Assembly (NCBI GenBank): GCA_020465985.1
Contig: JAANYP010005961.1
Location: 62,001 to 126,000, forward strand
Direction: 5' to 3'
From: Centrapalus pauciflorus
Lineage: Eukaryota; Streptophyta; Magnoliopsida; Asterales; Asteraceae
Length of the DNA stretch: 64,000 bases
The notes beneath the pieces were generated by a model. It had not been told where the DNA came from. It worked only from the letters and a program-made list of their open reading frames with translations, and made no database searches. The position numbers were made by a program, and so were the translations under genes. This document shows, piece by piece, positions 45,597-59,200 of this stretch (position 1 is the stretch's first letter; each line of letters opens with the position of its first letter).

Positions 45597-47133
45597 CTTC
45601 TAAAATTATGCAATTCCAAGACTGAATTCAGCGCAATTAATTGTTAGATGATGTAGATTAAATGGAGGAAAAATACCTTTAATTTTGAGATAGAACTTAA
45701 AAGAGATGTGGCCGCTAACTGTACACTTCCTGAAGTGTCTAACTTACAGATGAACAGTAATATTATGGTGTTTTTGGAGCTGAGGAGAGGTGGTCGGATT
45801 CGGAATCGAAAAGCCATGGCCGTCGGCTGGAGCCGGGTAAAACGTATACGACGTTGGGTTCAAAAGGCATTCAGGGCCTATTAACGGCCCAGTTGATAAA
45901 AACATATGTTTAAAAAACTGGTTTTAATGTTTTTTTTTTCTCTTTATGTTATTTTTTCTAAAAAAAAGAATCCTCAAGTTAGGAGATGTCATTTACACTG
46001 TATTTTTGAATAATGAAAAGGAAGGAATGAAGAAGAACGCTGAGAAAAGACAGAGAAAACAATAATTAATTGTGTTCTTGATGCAAATTAACAAGAAGGA
46101 AAGAAAGAGAAAGGAAGAGAAAGTAGCTTAAAAACTTTCTTTTTAAAATTGGAAAGAAAGATAAAGAAACAAAGGAAGAAGCCTTTTGTGTTCTTCAATT
46201 TATGATGAATTAAGTATTCTTTGCGCTTCTTTCAACTCACTTTGATTATTTCTTCTTCTTTCCATTAATATTACAAGAACAAAGGGTTAGGGCCTCTCAT
46301 TAATGGCCCGTCGGCCCAGTTGTTAAAAGTTAATAGAGGCAAAGACCAATATTAGAAATTTCAAAATACAAATTATTTGTTTTGGATATTATACATGTGA
46401 AAATTTTGAAATTCAAATAAAGATTTTCAACATAATATAACAAGTTATATAAACCGTGCGTTGCAACAAGGTTTAAAACACTAAGAATATGTTTGCTCGT
46501 CACTAGAAAATTTTTTAGTGTATATAGAAGCTCAGATTATCAAGAGCGAAAATTAAAAGTTAGTTGTGTTCAATTAAAATTCGTGATTGAGAGAATTCGT
46601 CATTCCTAATAATTTTAAAAATAACTTTAATTCTAACATTTCCGCATTCATACTATTAGTCAATCATATCTTTTTCAATCTATTTATATATATAATAAAT
46701 GAGAGCACAAATTGACATATAAAATCATTATGTTTCACCTAAAAAATATAAGGGTCATGATTGATCTTTTTTAACAACATGTATTAAACGAAACCAAAAA
46801 AAAGTTTACAACGCCATGCATCCTCCCATCCTTTTACAAGACATAAAAGACGGGAGGGAGACCCACAGACAAGACAAAAACTAAAATATATAGCTTTTGA
46901 AGCAAAACTAACATCAACGAACAATGACGAGCATCGACGAACACCCTAAAGAGCAGCAAGCATCGTGCAACACTTGAGAAACCAAGACACAACTACATTT
47001 GCAGCAGAAACCTAGCAGGTGAATGATGATGATCTACCCTTACGAACAAGGCAAACTCCACAACAGAGAATGAAAGTAAGCCATAAACCAACAACAATCA
47101 CAAACCCGATGTATAAACCAACAATGATGAACT
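45597..47133. other. Upstream of PORR gene; AT- and purine-rich DNA
   Basis: 45600-45850 is the likely leader and promoter of the PORR gene (gatagaacttaaaagag and GC-rich DNA near 45790). 45900-45985 (aaaaactggttttaatg, atgttattttttc, tcctcaagtt) looks like half of family M1. 46020-46180 is a GA-rich purine run. The rest is AT-rich with no recognised gene. Confidence 0.4.
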
Positions 47134-47311
47134 CACTACAAGAAAAATAAGCAAATCCCATGACAAGCGTCGTCGCTATAGACCACAAGACGACAAACCC
47201 ACAGGTTTTCAGAGTTGACTATCGTTAGTATCGATGTAAGACCTACTGTGACGACATTGTCGTCGCAAATGATGGATTAAATTTACTTTGCGACGATATT
47301 GTCGTCACACA
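47134..47311 (+). mobile_element. CACTA (En/Spm) transposon terminus, truncated
   Basis: CACTACAAGAAAAATAAGC at 47134 is the typical CACTA end. Behind it lie subterminal repeats built on CGTCG/CGACG, for example tgtgacgacattgtcgtcgc near 47250 and tttgcgacgatattgtcgtc near 47288. The sequence then changes abruptly to the interior of family B, so only one end remains. Confidence 0.8.
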
Positions 47312-47547
47312 GATTCACATATTCTAGCTCCTAAAAAATGATATGAACTTCCACATACATAATTTTGCATATATGTGAATTTGCATATATGTGATGCATG
47401 ATTTAATACACTTAAAATGTGCGAATATGCGTGAAATTTATATATCATCTGTGTAATGTTAATTAGAACATGTTTATGGAAAAAATTTCAAAAAAATAAT
47501 TTTAAGAGTGGTACCTTCTGGTGCGCTGCGTAATAGGTGGTACTAAC

Positions 47548-47551
<4 letters not shown>
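47312..47551 (+). mobile_element. Family B short element, left part missing
   Basis: Starts inside family B (cacatattctagctcctaaa) and ends normally with ggtaccttctggtgcgctgc, aggtggtactaacttgaat before (TA)n. Confidence 0.8.

Positions 47552-47624
<73 letters not shown>
47552..47624. repeat. (TA)n microsatellite
   Basis: About 73 bp of pure TA joining element B to element C. Confidence 0.97.

Positions 47625-49492
<1,868 letters not shown>

Positions 49493-49555
<63 letters not shown>
49493..49555. repeat. (TA)n microsatellite
   Basis: About 63 bp of TA closing the four-element train. Confidence 0.97.
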
Positions 49556-49558
<3 letters not shown>

Positions 49559-49621
49559 ACATTTAGTAAATGTTATTATTTAAATGATTGGTATAAATCA
49601 TACTAGATATCTATATTTTGA

Positions 49622-49661
<40 letters not shown>

Positions 49662-49997
49662 TTAAAGTTAAGTGAAAATATAAATTCCGACCATTCACTT
49701 CCAAATTATCAATCATGGTCATTAATTTCAAATTATTAGTCATTAATCTAATTACCTTAATTATGTAATTATTACGAAGAATATTATTAAATATTTAATT
49801 TATTATTTTGCATAATTTAAAATATTTAACATAAAAATAAGAGTTACTTTACACAAATATAGTAATGCAAAGATCATGTGAGAATTTAAATATAGACATA
49901 ATATTGAATATATTTACCGCGTCACATAAGTGTACATCTATCCATCTGTGTCTCGATCTCTTTATACATACACAAACTAAATGTGTAATTATTTATT
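49556..49997. other. AT-rich DNA with (ATT)n run
   Basis: A trinucleotide ATT run of about 38 bp at 49620-49657. Otherwise AT-rich with nothing recognised. Confidence 0.6.
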
Positions 49998-50514
49998 GAG
50001 ATAATTGCGCAAAAAATTATAAATTTGTCAGGTTTTTGTGATTAAAACGCCAAACCATTTTTCGTTGCATAGAAAACCCCGAACTAACTAAAAATCAGTA
50101 AATCAAGGTTTTATCAATGGTTAACCGATTGAAACCGGTTATTAATCATATGTGGACCGGAAAATAACTTACGTGAAATAAGTTTTAATTGTTGAAACCG
50201 GTTGCCAAATATTACACATCATTTAAACCCACGTTGATAATTTTTTTATTGTATTTTTTAAACGGGATTACATCATCAACGAGTGTTTAAACGATGTGTA
50301 ATACTTAGCAACCGGTTTCAACTATTAAAATTTATTTCACGTAGATTATTTATCGGTCCACGTAGGATTAATAATCGGTTTTAACCGGTTAACCATTGAT
50401 AAAACCTTGATTTACTGAATTTTAGTTAGTTCAAGGTTTTCTATACAACGAAAATGGTTTGGGGTTTTAATCACAAAAACCTGACAAATTGAGGGTTTTT
50501 TGCGCGATTATCCC
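49998..50514. mobile_element. Mutator-like foldback MITE (517 bp)
   Basis: Ends GAGATAATTGCGCAAAAAA and TTTTTTGCGCGATTATCCC, with inverted homology continuing for most of the element (gtcaggtttttgtgattaaa against tttaatcacaaaaacctgac; accggtt motifs in both arms). Flanks TTATTTATT (49989-49997) and TTGTTTATT (50515-50523) form a 9-bp target duplication with one mismatch. Confidence 0.82.
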
Positions 50515-50523
50515 TTGTTTATT

Positions 50524-51322
50524 TGCATGGTTATTCATTCAATGCTTATCATATAACTTAAAACATTTTTTTCTTGCATTAGCCTTTTATTTGAGTTTAC
50601 ATGTCGTTTATCATACTTAACAATTAAGTAATTAACTTTAATCATATCAATTATTTCTCATCCTAACGAAGTTGTATCCCTTCATTTTTTTGTACTAATA
50701 TATACATTATCACATCAGGTTTTTTTTAATTACTATTTACCTATTTTTCTCTCTTTCTATTTCTTTCATGTTTCTGTACCACTGAATATATCATAGTGAT
50801 CATCTTTCTGTACCAGTACCACACAAAAATATAAAAACAAAACTCTATAACAAAAGAAAACAAAAAGAATGTAAGAGAGGAAGATACATCGTCTTCGACA
50901 CCTCCTCATTGTTCATGGCACAAAAAGGAAGATACCGCCTTGGGGACGGAAGGACAGTGTTACCCGTGGTATGTTGCTACTTGGCATCTCGCGGCACACC
51001 ACCCCATGCCACTCTTTTCGGTATGTTGCTCTTTCTCTTTCATAAAAAATTATGTAAAATAACATTATAAGTTAATATAAATTGGTTTCATAAGTTTTTA
51101 TAAGGTAAAATAAAAAAAATCATGTGAATGAATGTGTTTTCTATCATTTATTCACATAGTTTTCATATAATCACATGACGACTGTTTTGTAATTTTTACT
51201 TTTGATAAAACATATGATACTAATTTATATTAACTTATAATGTAATTTTACATATATTTATGTAAAAACTATCTTGATCGGTACCTCTAGTTACCTGTGA
51301 AAAAATGGTATTCACAGGACCT
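50524..51322. other. AT-rich DNA, no gene
   Basis: Mostly AT-rich. The stretch 50880-51020 is more balanced (gataccgccttggggacgg, ggcatctcgcggcacacc) and could be a gene fragment, but no family was recognised. Confidence 0.35.
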
Positions 51323-51345
51323 GTATATATATATATATATATATA

Positions 51346-51572
51346 CAGAGGTGGGTTCAATGGAGAACCTCTATGCATCGAAGAACCTTGAACAACCTCC
51401 ATGCACCACCACAAATGCATCACAATCCCCCTGTGATGCATCATTATTTCCCCGTGATGCATCAAATTCCCGCGTGATGCATCGATTTCTACATGATGCG
51501 TTACGATTTTGTAGCGATGCATTGTGTTTCTCCAAGGTTCTTCGATGCATAGAGGTTCTCCATTGAACCCAC

Positions 51573-51575
<3 letters not shown>
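51346..51575 (+). mobile_element. Family A short element, complete (230 bp)
   Basis: About 40 bp of near-perfect terminal inverted repeat: ggtgggttcaatggagaacc, tctatgcatcgaagaacctt and its inverse at 51533-51575. The middle has gatgcatca motifs every ~20 bp. (TA)n lies on both sides (51323-51345, 51576-51606). Confidence 0.88.
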
Positions 51576-51606
<31 letters not shown>

Positions 51607-51608
<2 letters not shown>

Positions 51609-51860
51609 GTTCAAATGAGTTTCACTAGTTTTGTGAAGTACCGGAGCTACCTCGCTTAAAATCATTATTTTTGAAATTTTTTTCATAATCATGTTTAAAT
51701 TAATAAAACAAAACTACTTGCAAAATATTACACATATACACACACAATAGAACTATGTGAAACATGTGTGTTCACATGAATTGTACTGTTATCAACGTGT
51801 GTTCACAACTAAGCATGTTCACATGAATTTTTTCACGTTTACATGACTTTTAAGATGATA
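51607..51860 (+). mobile_element. Family B' short element, right end unclear
   Basis: Opens gggttcaaatgagtttcact, gtaccggagctacctcgctt directly at the end of (TA)n, then ataatcatgtttaaattaat and cacatgtgtgttcacatg motifs. It is related to 10625-10880. The right end is not identifiable. Confidence 0.55.
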
Positions 51861-52602
51861 AAAAGTGTTGCTAAAATATATGCTTTATATCAAGTTAATT
51901 GTGTTTACTGGTTGAAAGTTAATTGTTTTATATTTATATGTTGCGCTCATATCTTTTTGGTATAATTTCTAGTTGTAAAATGAATTCATGTATATGGGTT
52001 TTATTGTGATATTTCTAGTATTTCAGGGTGCAAAGTGAAATTTACTAACTTTTATAAATTGTGGCTAAAGGCATATGAGTTATATGAGGAGTTTAATTCA
52101 CTTGATATATTCCTTCTTTTCTTTCTACTCGTTGTCTTCCAGAAAAGGTTTTTAGAGTGTGTGTGTTTTTTTTTTAATAAATCACTTATTCTCTTGACCA
52201 AAGAGAGCAGGGATGGATCCAGAATTTTTGGTTATCGGTGTCACTTTTTTAGAGTAAACTTAATACTTAAATTTTTAGAAAAATTTCTAAGAAGAATCCG
52301 ATCATCGAACTGGATTGCCAACACAAATTTAACAAATAACAAGATTTTTGAGGTTTTTTTTTTAAGGATTTTGGCTGATTATTTGCTTCTTCTTTTAAAA
52401 TTCTATTGACCTTTTTTTCTTTTAAATTTTAATGATTAAAAATCAGTAATATTTTAATAAATTTGGGTAACAATAACAATAAATATAAATTATATATGCA
52501 TATAATACGTTTACATACTTTTCGTTGGTGTCACTAAAAAAAATCGTAGGTGTCACTCAAATTCCGATACATACTCCACTCTAATTCAGGACTTCATGAA
52601 AC
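51861..52602. other. Non-coding; possible transposon fragment near 52205-52570
   Basis: gcagggatggatccagaatt near 52207 and repeated ggtgtcact phrases (52238, 52528, 52550) resemble a common plant repeat, but I could not place its ends. The ORF at 52035-52409 has no protein-like pattern. Confidence 0.35.
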
Positions 52603-52618
52603 TATATATATATATATA

Positions 52619-53007
52619 GGGGTGGGTTCAATGGAAAACCACTATGCACCGGAAAACCGTGGAAACCTACGCATACCGTCCGATTTGATGAATTTCATGA
52701 AAAACGCGGTGACATGATCGTAAATAAAGTGATGCATCACGCGAGATTTTGATGTATCACGCGGGAAATTAGATGCATCACGCGGGAAATTAGATGCATC
52801 ACGCGGGATTTTGATGCATCATGCGGGAAATTTGATGCATTTGTGGTGGTGCAGTGCGGTTTTCACAAGTTTTCAGGTGCATTATGCAGAAAGACGTTGC
52901 ATCACACGGGAATTCGATGCATTACGCGGGAATTGTGATGCATTTGTGGTGGTGCATGGAGGTTTTCCAAGGTTTTCCGATGCATGTTGGTTTTCCATTG
53001 AACCCCC

Positions 53008-53010
<3 letters not shown>
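52619..53010 (+). mobile_element. Family A short element, long form (392 bp)
   Basis: Left end gggtgggttcaatggaaaac, right end ggttttccattgaacccccc, with (TA)n at 52603-52618 and 53011-53042. The centre has at least four tandem ~20-21-bp units of gatgcatcacgcgggaaatt (52727-52855) and further degenerate units to 52945. It ends about 260 bp before the start codon of the DUF604 gene. Confidence 0.88.
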
Positions 53011-53046
<36 letters not shown>

Positions 53047-53269
53047 CTAAAAGAAATTGTTTCATTAAAAAATTACCATAGTTTTGACTTCAAACATGAC
53101 AACTAATACACTCTAAAGCAAAACTTTTTACAATAATCCAATCAAATTAAGTAGCACGATTTCTACTCAATACATTTTAAAATTCCATTTAATATCGTGA
53201 TTCAACACCTTGAAACCTTCCATATCGTGTTCTATCTTTCAAACCGGTCTCTTGTTCTCCCCTTTTGCA

Positions 53270-56200
53270 ATGACTTCTATTATGCACAATCCCTTGGCAA
53301 ACACAATTCGCAAAACACTCGTACTTTCGACATCGATCCTCGTAGTCCTCGTCGTTTATTTCTCGCTCTCGAACCAACCCCGTTACCATCAAACCAATTT
53401 CTTTCGTGTCCAAACATCGTCACCACTCGATGCAGCAACCAACATTTCCCATCTTGTTTTCGGACTCGTAGGGTCTACAAAGGCATGGCATCACCGAAAA
53501 GCCTACATCGAGTCATGGTGGCGCCCAAACATCACCCGTGGATTCCTCTATCTCGACACGGCCCCTACTGACGATCTCCTACCGTGGTCTCCACACTCTC
53601 CACCTTTTCGTATCTCCGATGATATATCAAAGTTATTGGAAGAAATAAACCATGTTGCACCCATCATGGCCAGGATGGTTCATGCGGTGATCGAGGTTTT
53701 TAGAGAAGAGAATGAAGGGGTTCGATGGTACATTATGGGAGACGATGATTCGATCTTTTTTGTCGATAATTTGGTTGATGTTTTGTCGAAATACGATCAT
53801 ACTAAATACATATACATTGGTGGTCATTCGGAAGCTGTATCGTCAAACAATTATTTTTCTTTCGATATGGGGTTTGGAGGAGCCGGGCTGATAATGAGTT
53901 ATCCGTTGGCAAAAATGGTGCAAAAAAATATCGAAGATTGCTTTCGAAGGTATCCATCGATGACTAGTGCCGATCATATATTGATGACTTGTGTCAACGA
54001 TTTTGGAGTTTCGGTAACTGCTCATCAAGGTCTTCATCAGGTATCACTAATCACAATCTTTTTTTTTTTTTTTAAAGCAAAAGGATAACTAGCCAGAAGT
54101 TACGGCATTGAAATCAATAATATTATTAATAGAAAGACTAGCAAGATGCTAGTAGGAGACACAAATTGAAATCAAAATACAGAATATGGACTAGAGCACC
54201 ATTTCCATATATCATGTGGTTTAAAATTTCAAATTACCAAAAAAACCAATTGAATATATTAAAAATAATTACATATATATTGTATATAAAAAGTTAAGAA
54301 ATTCATGGGAAAAATTCAAAAAGGTGGCTGCGTACAAATTAATATGTACATTTTCGAAGCAAAAATAATAAAATTTTACCAAAAAAGTATTTTACAAAAT
54401 TTTTAATATTATAACAAACATTAATTATTAGTTGATGATATGTTCTACATAACTTTAAAATATCATATGAAAACTAAATAAGCATTTAATTGAATACCCA
54501 ATTTGAAAATGGATATGGTATATATTAATTTGAAGTTTTGAACCCTTTTAAAAAACATTGAAAATAGTCTTAATATAACAAATAACTATAAACTTTTTTC
54601 CTTTTTTGCTACGTTACATTAGAGAATAACATTTATATTTACATTCAACGAACTAAATGTTTATAATTTTTCCATATATAAAAAAATTAATGATGGAAAA
54701 TAAATTATATATCCTAAAATTATCATTAATTATCATAAATATTTGATAATCTCCCAAAATCAAGGGAATAATAATTAATAACAATCTAAATTCTAAAGTA
54801 GTAAACGTTTATTTTTGGTGTTCGAAAATAAAATAAATACTTATGACTTATTAAAAACTTAAAATGATTGTAAACTTAATTAATAAACATATAAAGATAA
54901 TAATTTAAAAATAGACATAAAATATAACTACTATTCATATATATTAAAAACTATTTTATAAACCTATAAAGGGTTATTAAAAGTAATTGTCATACCAATG
55001 GCCCTATTGTATATGATAAATAAAAAAGTTGATAAAATCATAAAATAATTAAGTAAAAGAGAAATATACTAAAACTTTATAAAAGATGATCAATTAAAGA
55101 TTAAAAAGAATAAATGATATAATTAGAAAAACATTGTGTGTATTTAATTTATAGAAATATATTAAACCTTAATTAAGGACTATATATGGAAGTTAGCAGA
55201 AAAAGTAACTTGGTAATATTTGATATGTTTAAATAATAAACACTAGTTTATTTACTTGCGTATTACGTGACAATTTTTAATATAACGTTGTTTATATAAA
55301 TTAAAATAAACTAAAAAATAAAGATAAAAATATAGTTTTTTAAACAAAAAAAAAAAAAAAAAGAATAATATCACTATCTATCATGCCCTGTTAATTTTCT
55401 ATATTTCCAAATATACATGAATAGTATTTGTTATTCTATATTTTCTAAACTTTTATTATATTATAATTAATAACTTATTAGAATATTAGATTTTATTGGA
55501 TTTGATTCGATTTGAGATTAAAGATAGATTATATTAGATTTAGTTTAGATATTATTTATTATCTTTAAAACCTATAAATTTCACGTGTCGAGTCATAGTG
55601 ATGACACATGACTTTACAAGAGACGAGTTTATTTACTCTTTTATTAATATTTATAGATTATAGATAAGATTTTTAGAAATATAGCTATTGGTGAGGAAAT
55701 ATTAACAATGCATACAATCGTAAACTTTGTTCTTATCCTTTTCTTTTCTTTTTTTTTTTTAATTAGTTTTTTGTTCTTTTGTAAAATTTATCCTTTTTTT
55801 TTATTTGATTTTTGTTCCTTTAGTGCCATCAAATTAATTAACATATGCATGACTAACTATAGATATATGAGTTTTTTTTAAAAAAAAAAGTTTTAATAGT
55901 AATTTTGAAAGAAGAGAAGATGTGTAAAATTTCATGGCAAAAGAGTGAATGAATGAATATGCACATGTGAAAATAGGGGTGTGTAAAACAATCGAACCCA
56001 AATAATGCACCCAAATCGAATCTTAAACATGTTAAATGGGTCGGGTTATTCGGTTTTCGATTTCGTTAATCGGGTTAAATGGTACCCGAATAATAATTTT
56101 GGTTCAGGGACTGGATAGGATTCATATTCATTCGGGTACCCGAATAACCCATTTAATTTTTAAATTCCAATTTTAATTAGAGTTAGAATTATTTATAATT

Positions 56201-59200
56201 AGAATTAGAGTTGTTTATATATATATATGTAAAGATTGAAATACCCAAACCATTTGACCCGTTTACCAAGATTGCCCAACCCATTTAAATTCGTTTAAAC
56301 TACTTTGTAAATGATTTTATTTTTTATACCATACTGAATAACCCATCAAACCAAAATTGAGTAACCCGACAGTCATTTATCCCAAAATCGATTAACTTGT
56401 CTCTTATTTGGTTCGGGTTCGGCTAGAGAACCCATACTCTCTAACCTGAATCAAATAATCTGATACTTATTTAACCCGCCCGAATAATACCCCTACGTAG
56501 AAATTCGTGTTCGACTCTCATGTTAGACAACTGTTTTCTATTTTGTTGTTTTACTTTTTTTTTCTTTTACATCATTTTATACTTATACAAATAAACTGAA
56601 TAAATGTAATCTTTTTAGTCCTATTATGTTATTATTATCTTTTAAAACATATTAAATCAATTTATATCAAAATTAAAATATTATATATATCAGTGTAATA
56701 TAATTGATTTATCTAAACAAAATTCTTAAGAGTTGTATTGAAATTGAACTATCATTATAGTGTTTGGATTTTAAATATTTTCACAATTCAACAAAAAATT
56801 AATCTTTTAATACACAAACAAAAAAAAGATAATATTAATTTAAAAGTTATTTGCTTACTTCCTAATAAAACCATTAAGAAGTCATTTAAAGGTAAAATGA
56901 TATCTTATTGATTAAATTAAGAGGTAAACAAACAAGACCTTAATAAGATTTTATCCAATCTTACGAAAACAAAAAAAAATCATAACAAAAATCACAATAT
57001 ATATTGACAACCTTGTATATATACTATAATATATAACAATATATATAATCATATTAACCAAGATCCATAACTTTTTAACAGATGGATATACGTGGTGATG
57101 CATTTGGATTTCTATCTTCACACCCAAAAGCTCCATTACTTTCCTTGCATCACTTCGACCACATAAATCCGATTTTTCGCTCCTTGGATCGTTTTGAATC
57201 TGCAAAGCACCTCATGAAAGCCGCAAGCGTTGATCAATCTCGTATGGTGCAACAAACCATATGTTACAATAGACAATTGAGATGGTCATTTTCGATCTCG
57301 TGGGGTTACTCTGTTCACATATACGAGAATATCATCCCTCGTAGCATCCTAAAGATCCCACTCGAGACATTCAGGCCGTGGGCATGGAAACCTCGTCACC
57401 CTTTTTATATGTTCAATACAAGACGGCCACTCTCAAACGATTCGTGTGCAATTCCTCACATGTTTCAATTTGAGAATGCGAAGAAGGTTAATGACACTCG
57501 AGTCGTAACAGATTATGCTCGTATCGCGTCGCGAGAGGTGCCGACTTGTAATTTAGATGACAGTCATTCTGCTGATTCGATCTCCAGAATTGAAGTTGTG
57601 TCACCTGTGACAAAACCAAACCAGGTGAGTTTGAATTTTAATTAATATCAATTATGAAAAGTTAACTAACAAATCAGATCACCCCTAGCTTATGCTCCTA
57701 TTTTTTTTAAGGGAGAATTTCGTATATACCCTTCCAAAACTTCATAATATCATATATACCCAATCTAAAACTTTAGGGAAAATTATGCAAAAAACCATCA
57801 AAGTACAAAAAATTTTCGATTAAGTCCCCATTTCATTTTTTATTTCTGATAAGTCCTCAAGCTGCTTAAACCTTTTAAATTGGTCCGTTAACCGGTTATA
57901 ACAGGTTAACATGCTTAAATCTATTTTACAAAAACCATCAAAGTATAAAATTTTTTCGATTAAGTCCCAATTTCATTTTTTTTTCCTGATAAGTCCCCGA
58001 ACTACTTAAATCTTTCAAATTCTCGATAAAATAAAACGAAATTTTTTTAAACTTTTAAAAACGACGATGTTTATTTTGATGACAGGACATGTCATGTTTG
58101 TGTAGACCAAATAAGTTGGTTTGAAAATAATATTTTTTCAAAACGACGATGGTTGTTTGAAAATTTTTTTTTTTTTAAAGTCCGTTATTCCGAGTAACAT
58201 AAGTTGGTTTAATATAAAAACATAAATGATGATTATTTTGATCCTATGTTTGTCTAGACCACAATTTTTAAATATATTTAACTAGTTCATCCCGACTAAA
58301 TTTTAAACAATAAAAATGATCGTTTTGATTTATCATTTTGATTTTTTTTTGCATCCACGTATGTGTGACGTGAGTGTCAATTGAACAATCACTTAAATTG
58401 ATAAAACAACAAATAACATGGGTTTTAACAAGATAAGAGATTTATGTGGCAAAAAAATTAGTTGAGGGATTTAATAAGACAAAATAATTTAGTTAAGGGA
58501 TTTATAAGACAAAATAATTTAGTTGGGGGACTTAATCGAAAAAAATCATAGATTTATAAAATCCACGTCAGCAATTGTAACCCGCTCAACAGGTCACCGA
58601 TAACTTTTCTTGAAAAAAACACAAAATTCGTGATTTTTGTTTAGTTAAGGGACTTATCAGACAAAAAAATTGATTGGGGGACTTAATAAAAAAAAACCTT
58701 GTAGTTTGATGGTTTTTTGTGAAATTTTCCCAAAACTTTAATATCATATATATCTCTCCTAAACATCTATAATATCATATATACCCAATTTTAATTAATA
58801 ATATCACATATATCCCTCTTAAACATCATTAATATCATATATACCCAAATTAATTAATTTAATTATTTTTAAAACCTTTAAAACTCATAATTAATATTGT
58901 TTATTAATTAATGACCATTATACCCTTACCCATTTATTCTTTCAACTAAACATCAAAATATCATATTTATCTAGCTTAAATTAAAATATCATATCTCTTT
59001 TAATAATTTTATATAATTTATTTTTGTAAACTTTACTAAATAAAATTTTCAAACTTAAACAAATTAACATTAAAAATAAAAATAAAAAATTTGTATCATG
59101 TTTTTGCTCGTTTGTAATCAAATCGTATTGTCTTATTATATTTTCTTATTTGTTTTTTTTTCTACAGTAATCTATATACAATTAATTGATTACGTATTAT

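Noticed and set aside
52727..52945. CRISPR-like array of ~20-bp repeats
   Set aside because: The repeats are head-to-tail without unique spacers, inside a plant transposable element.
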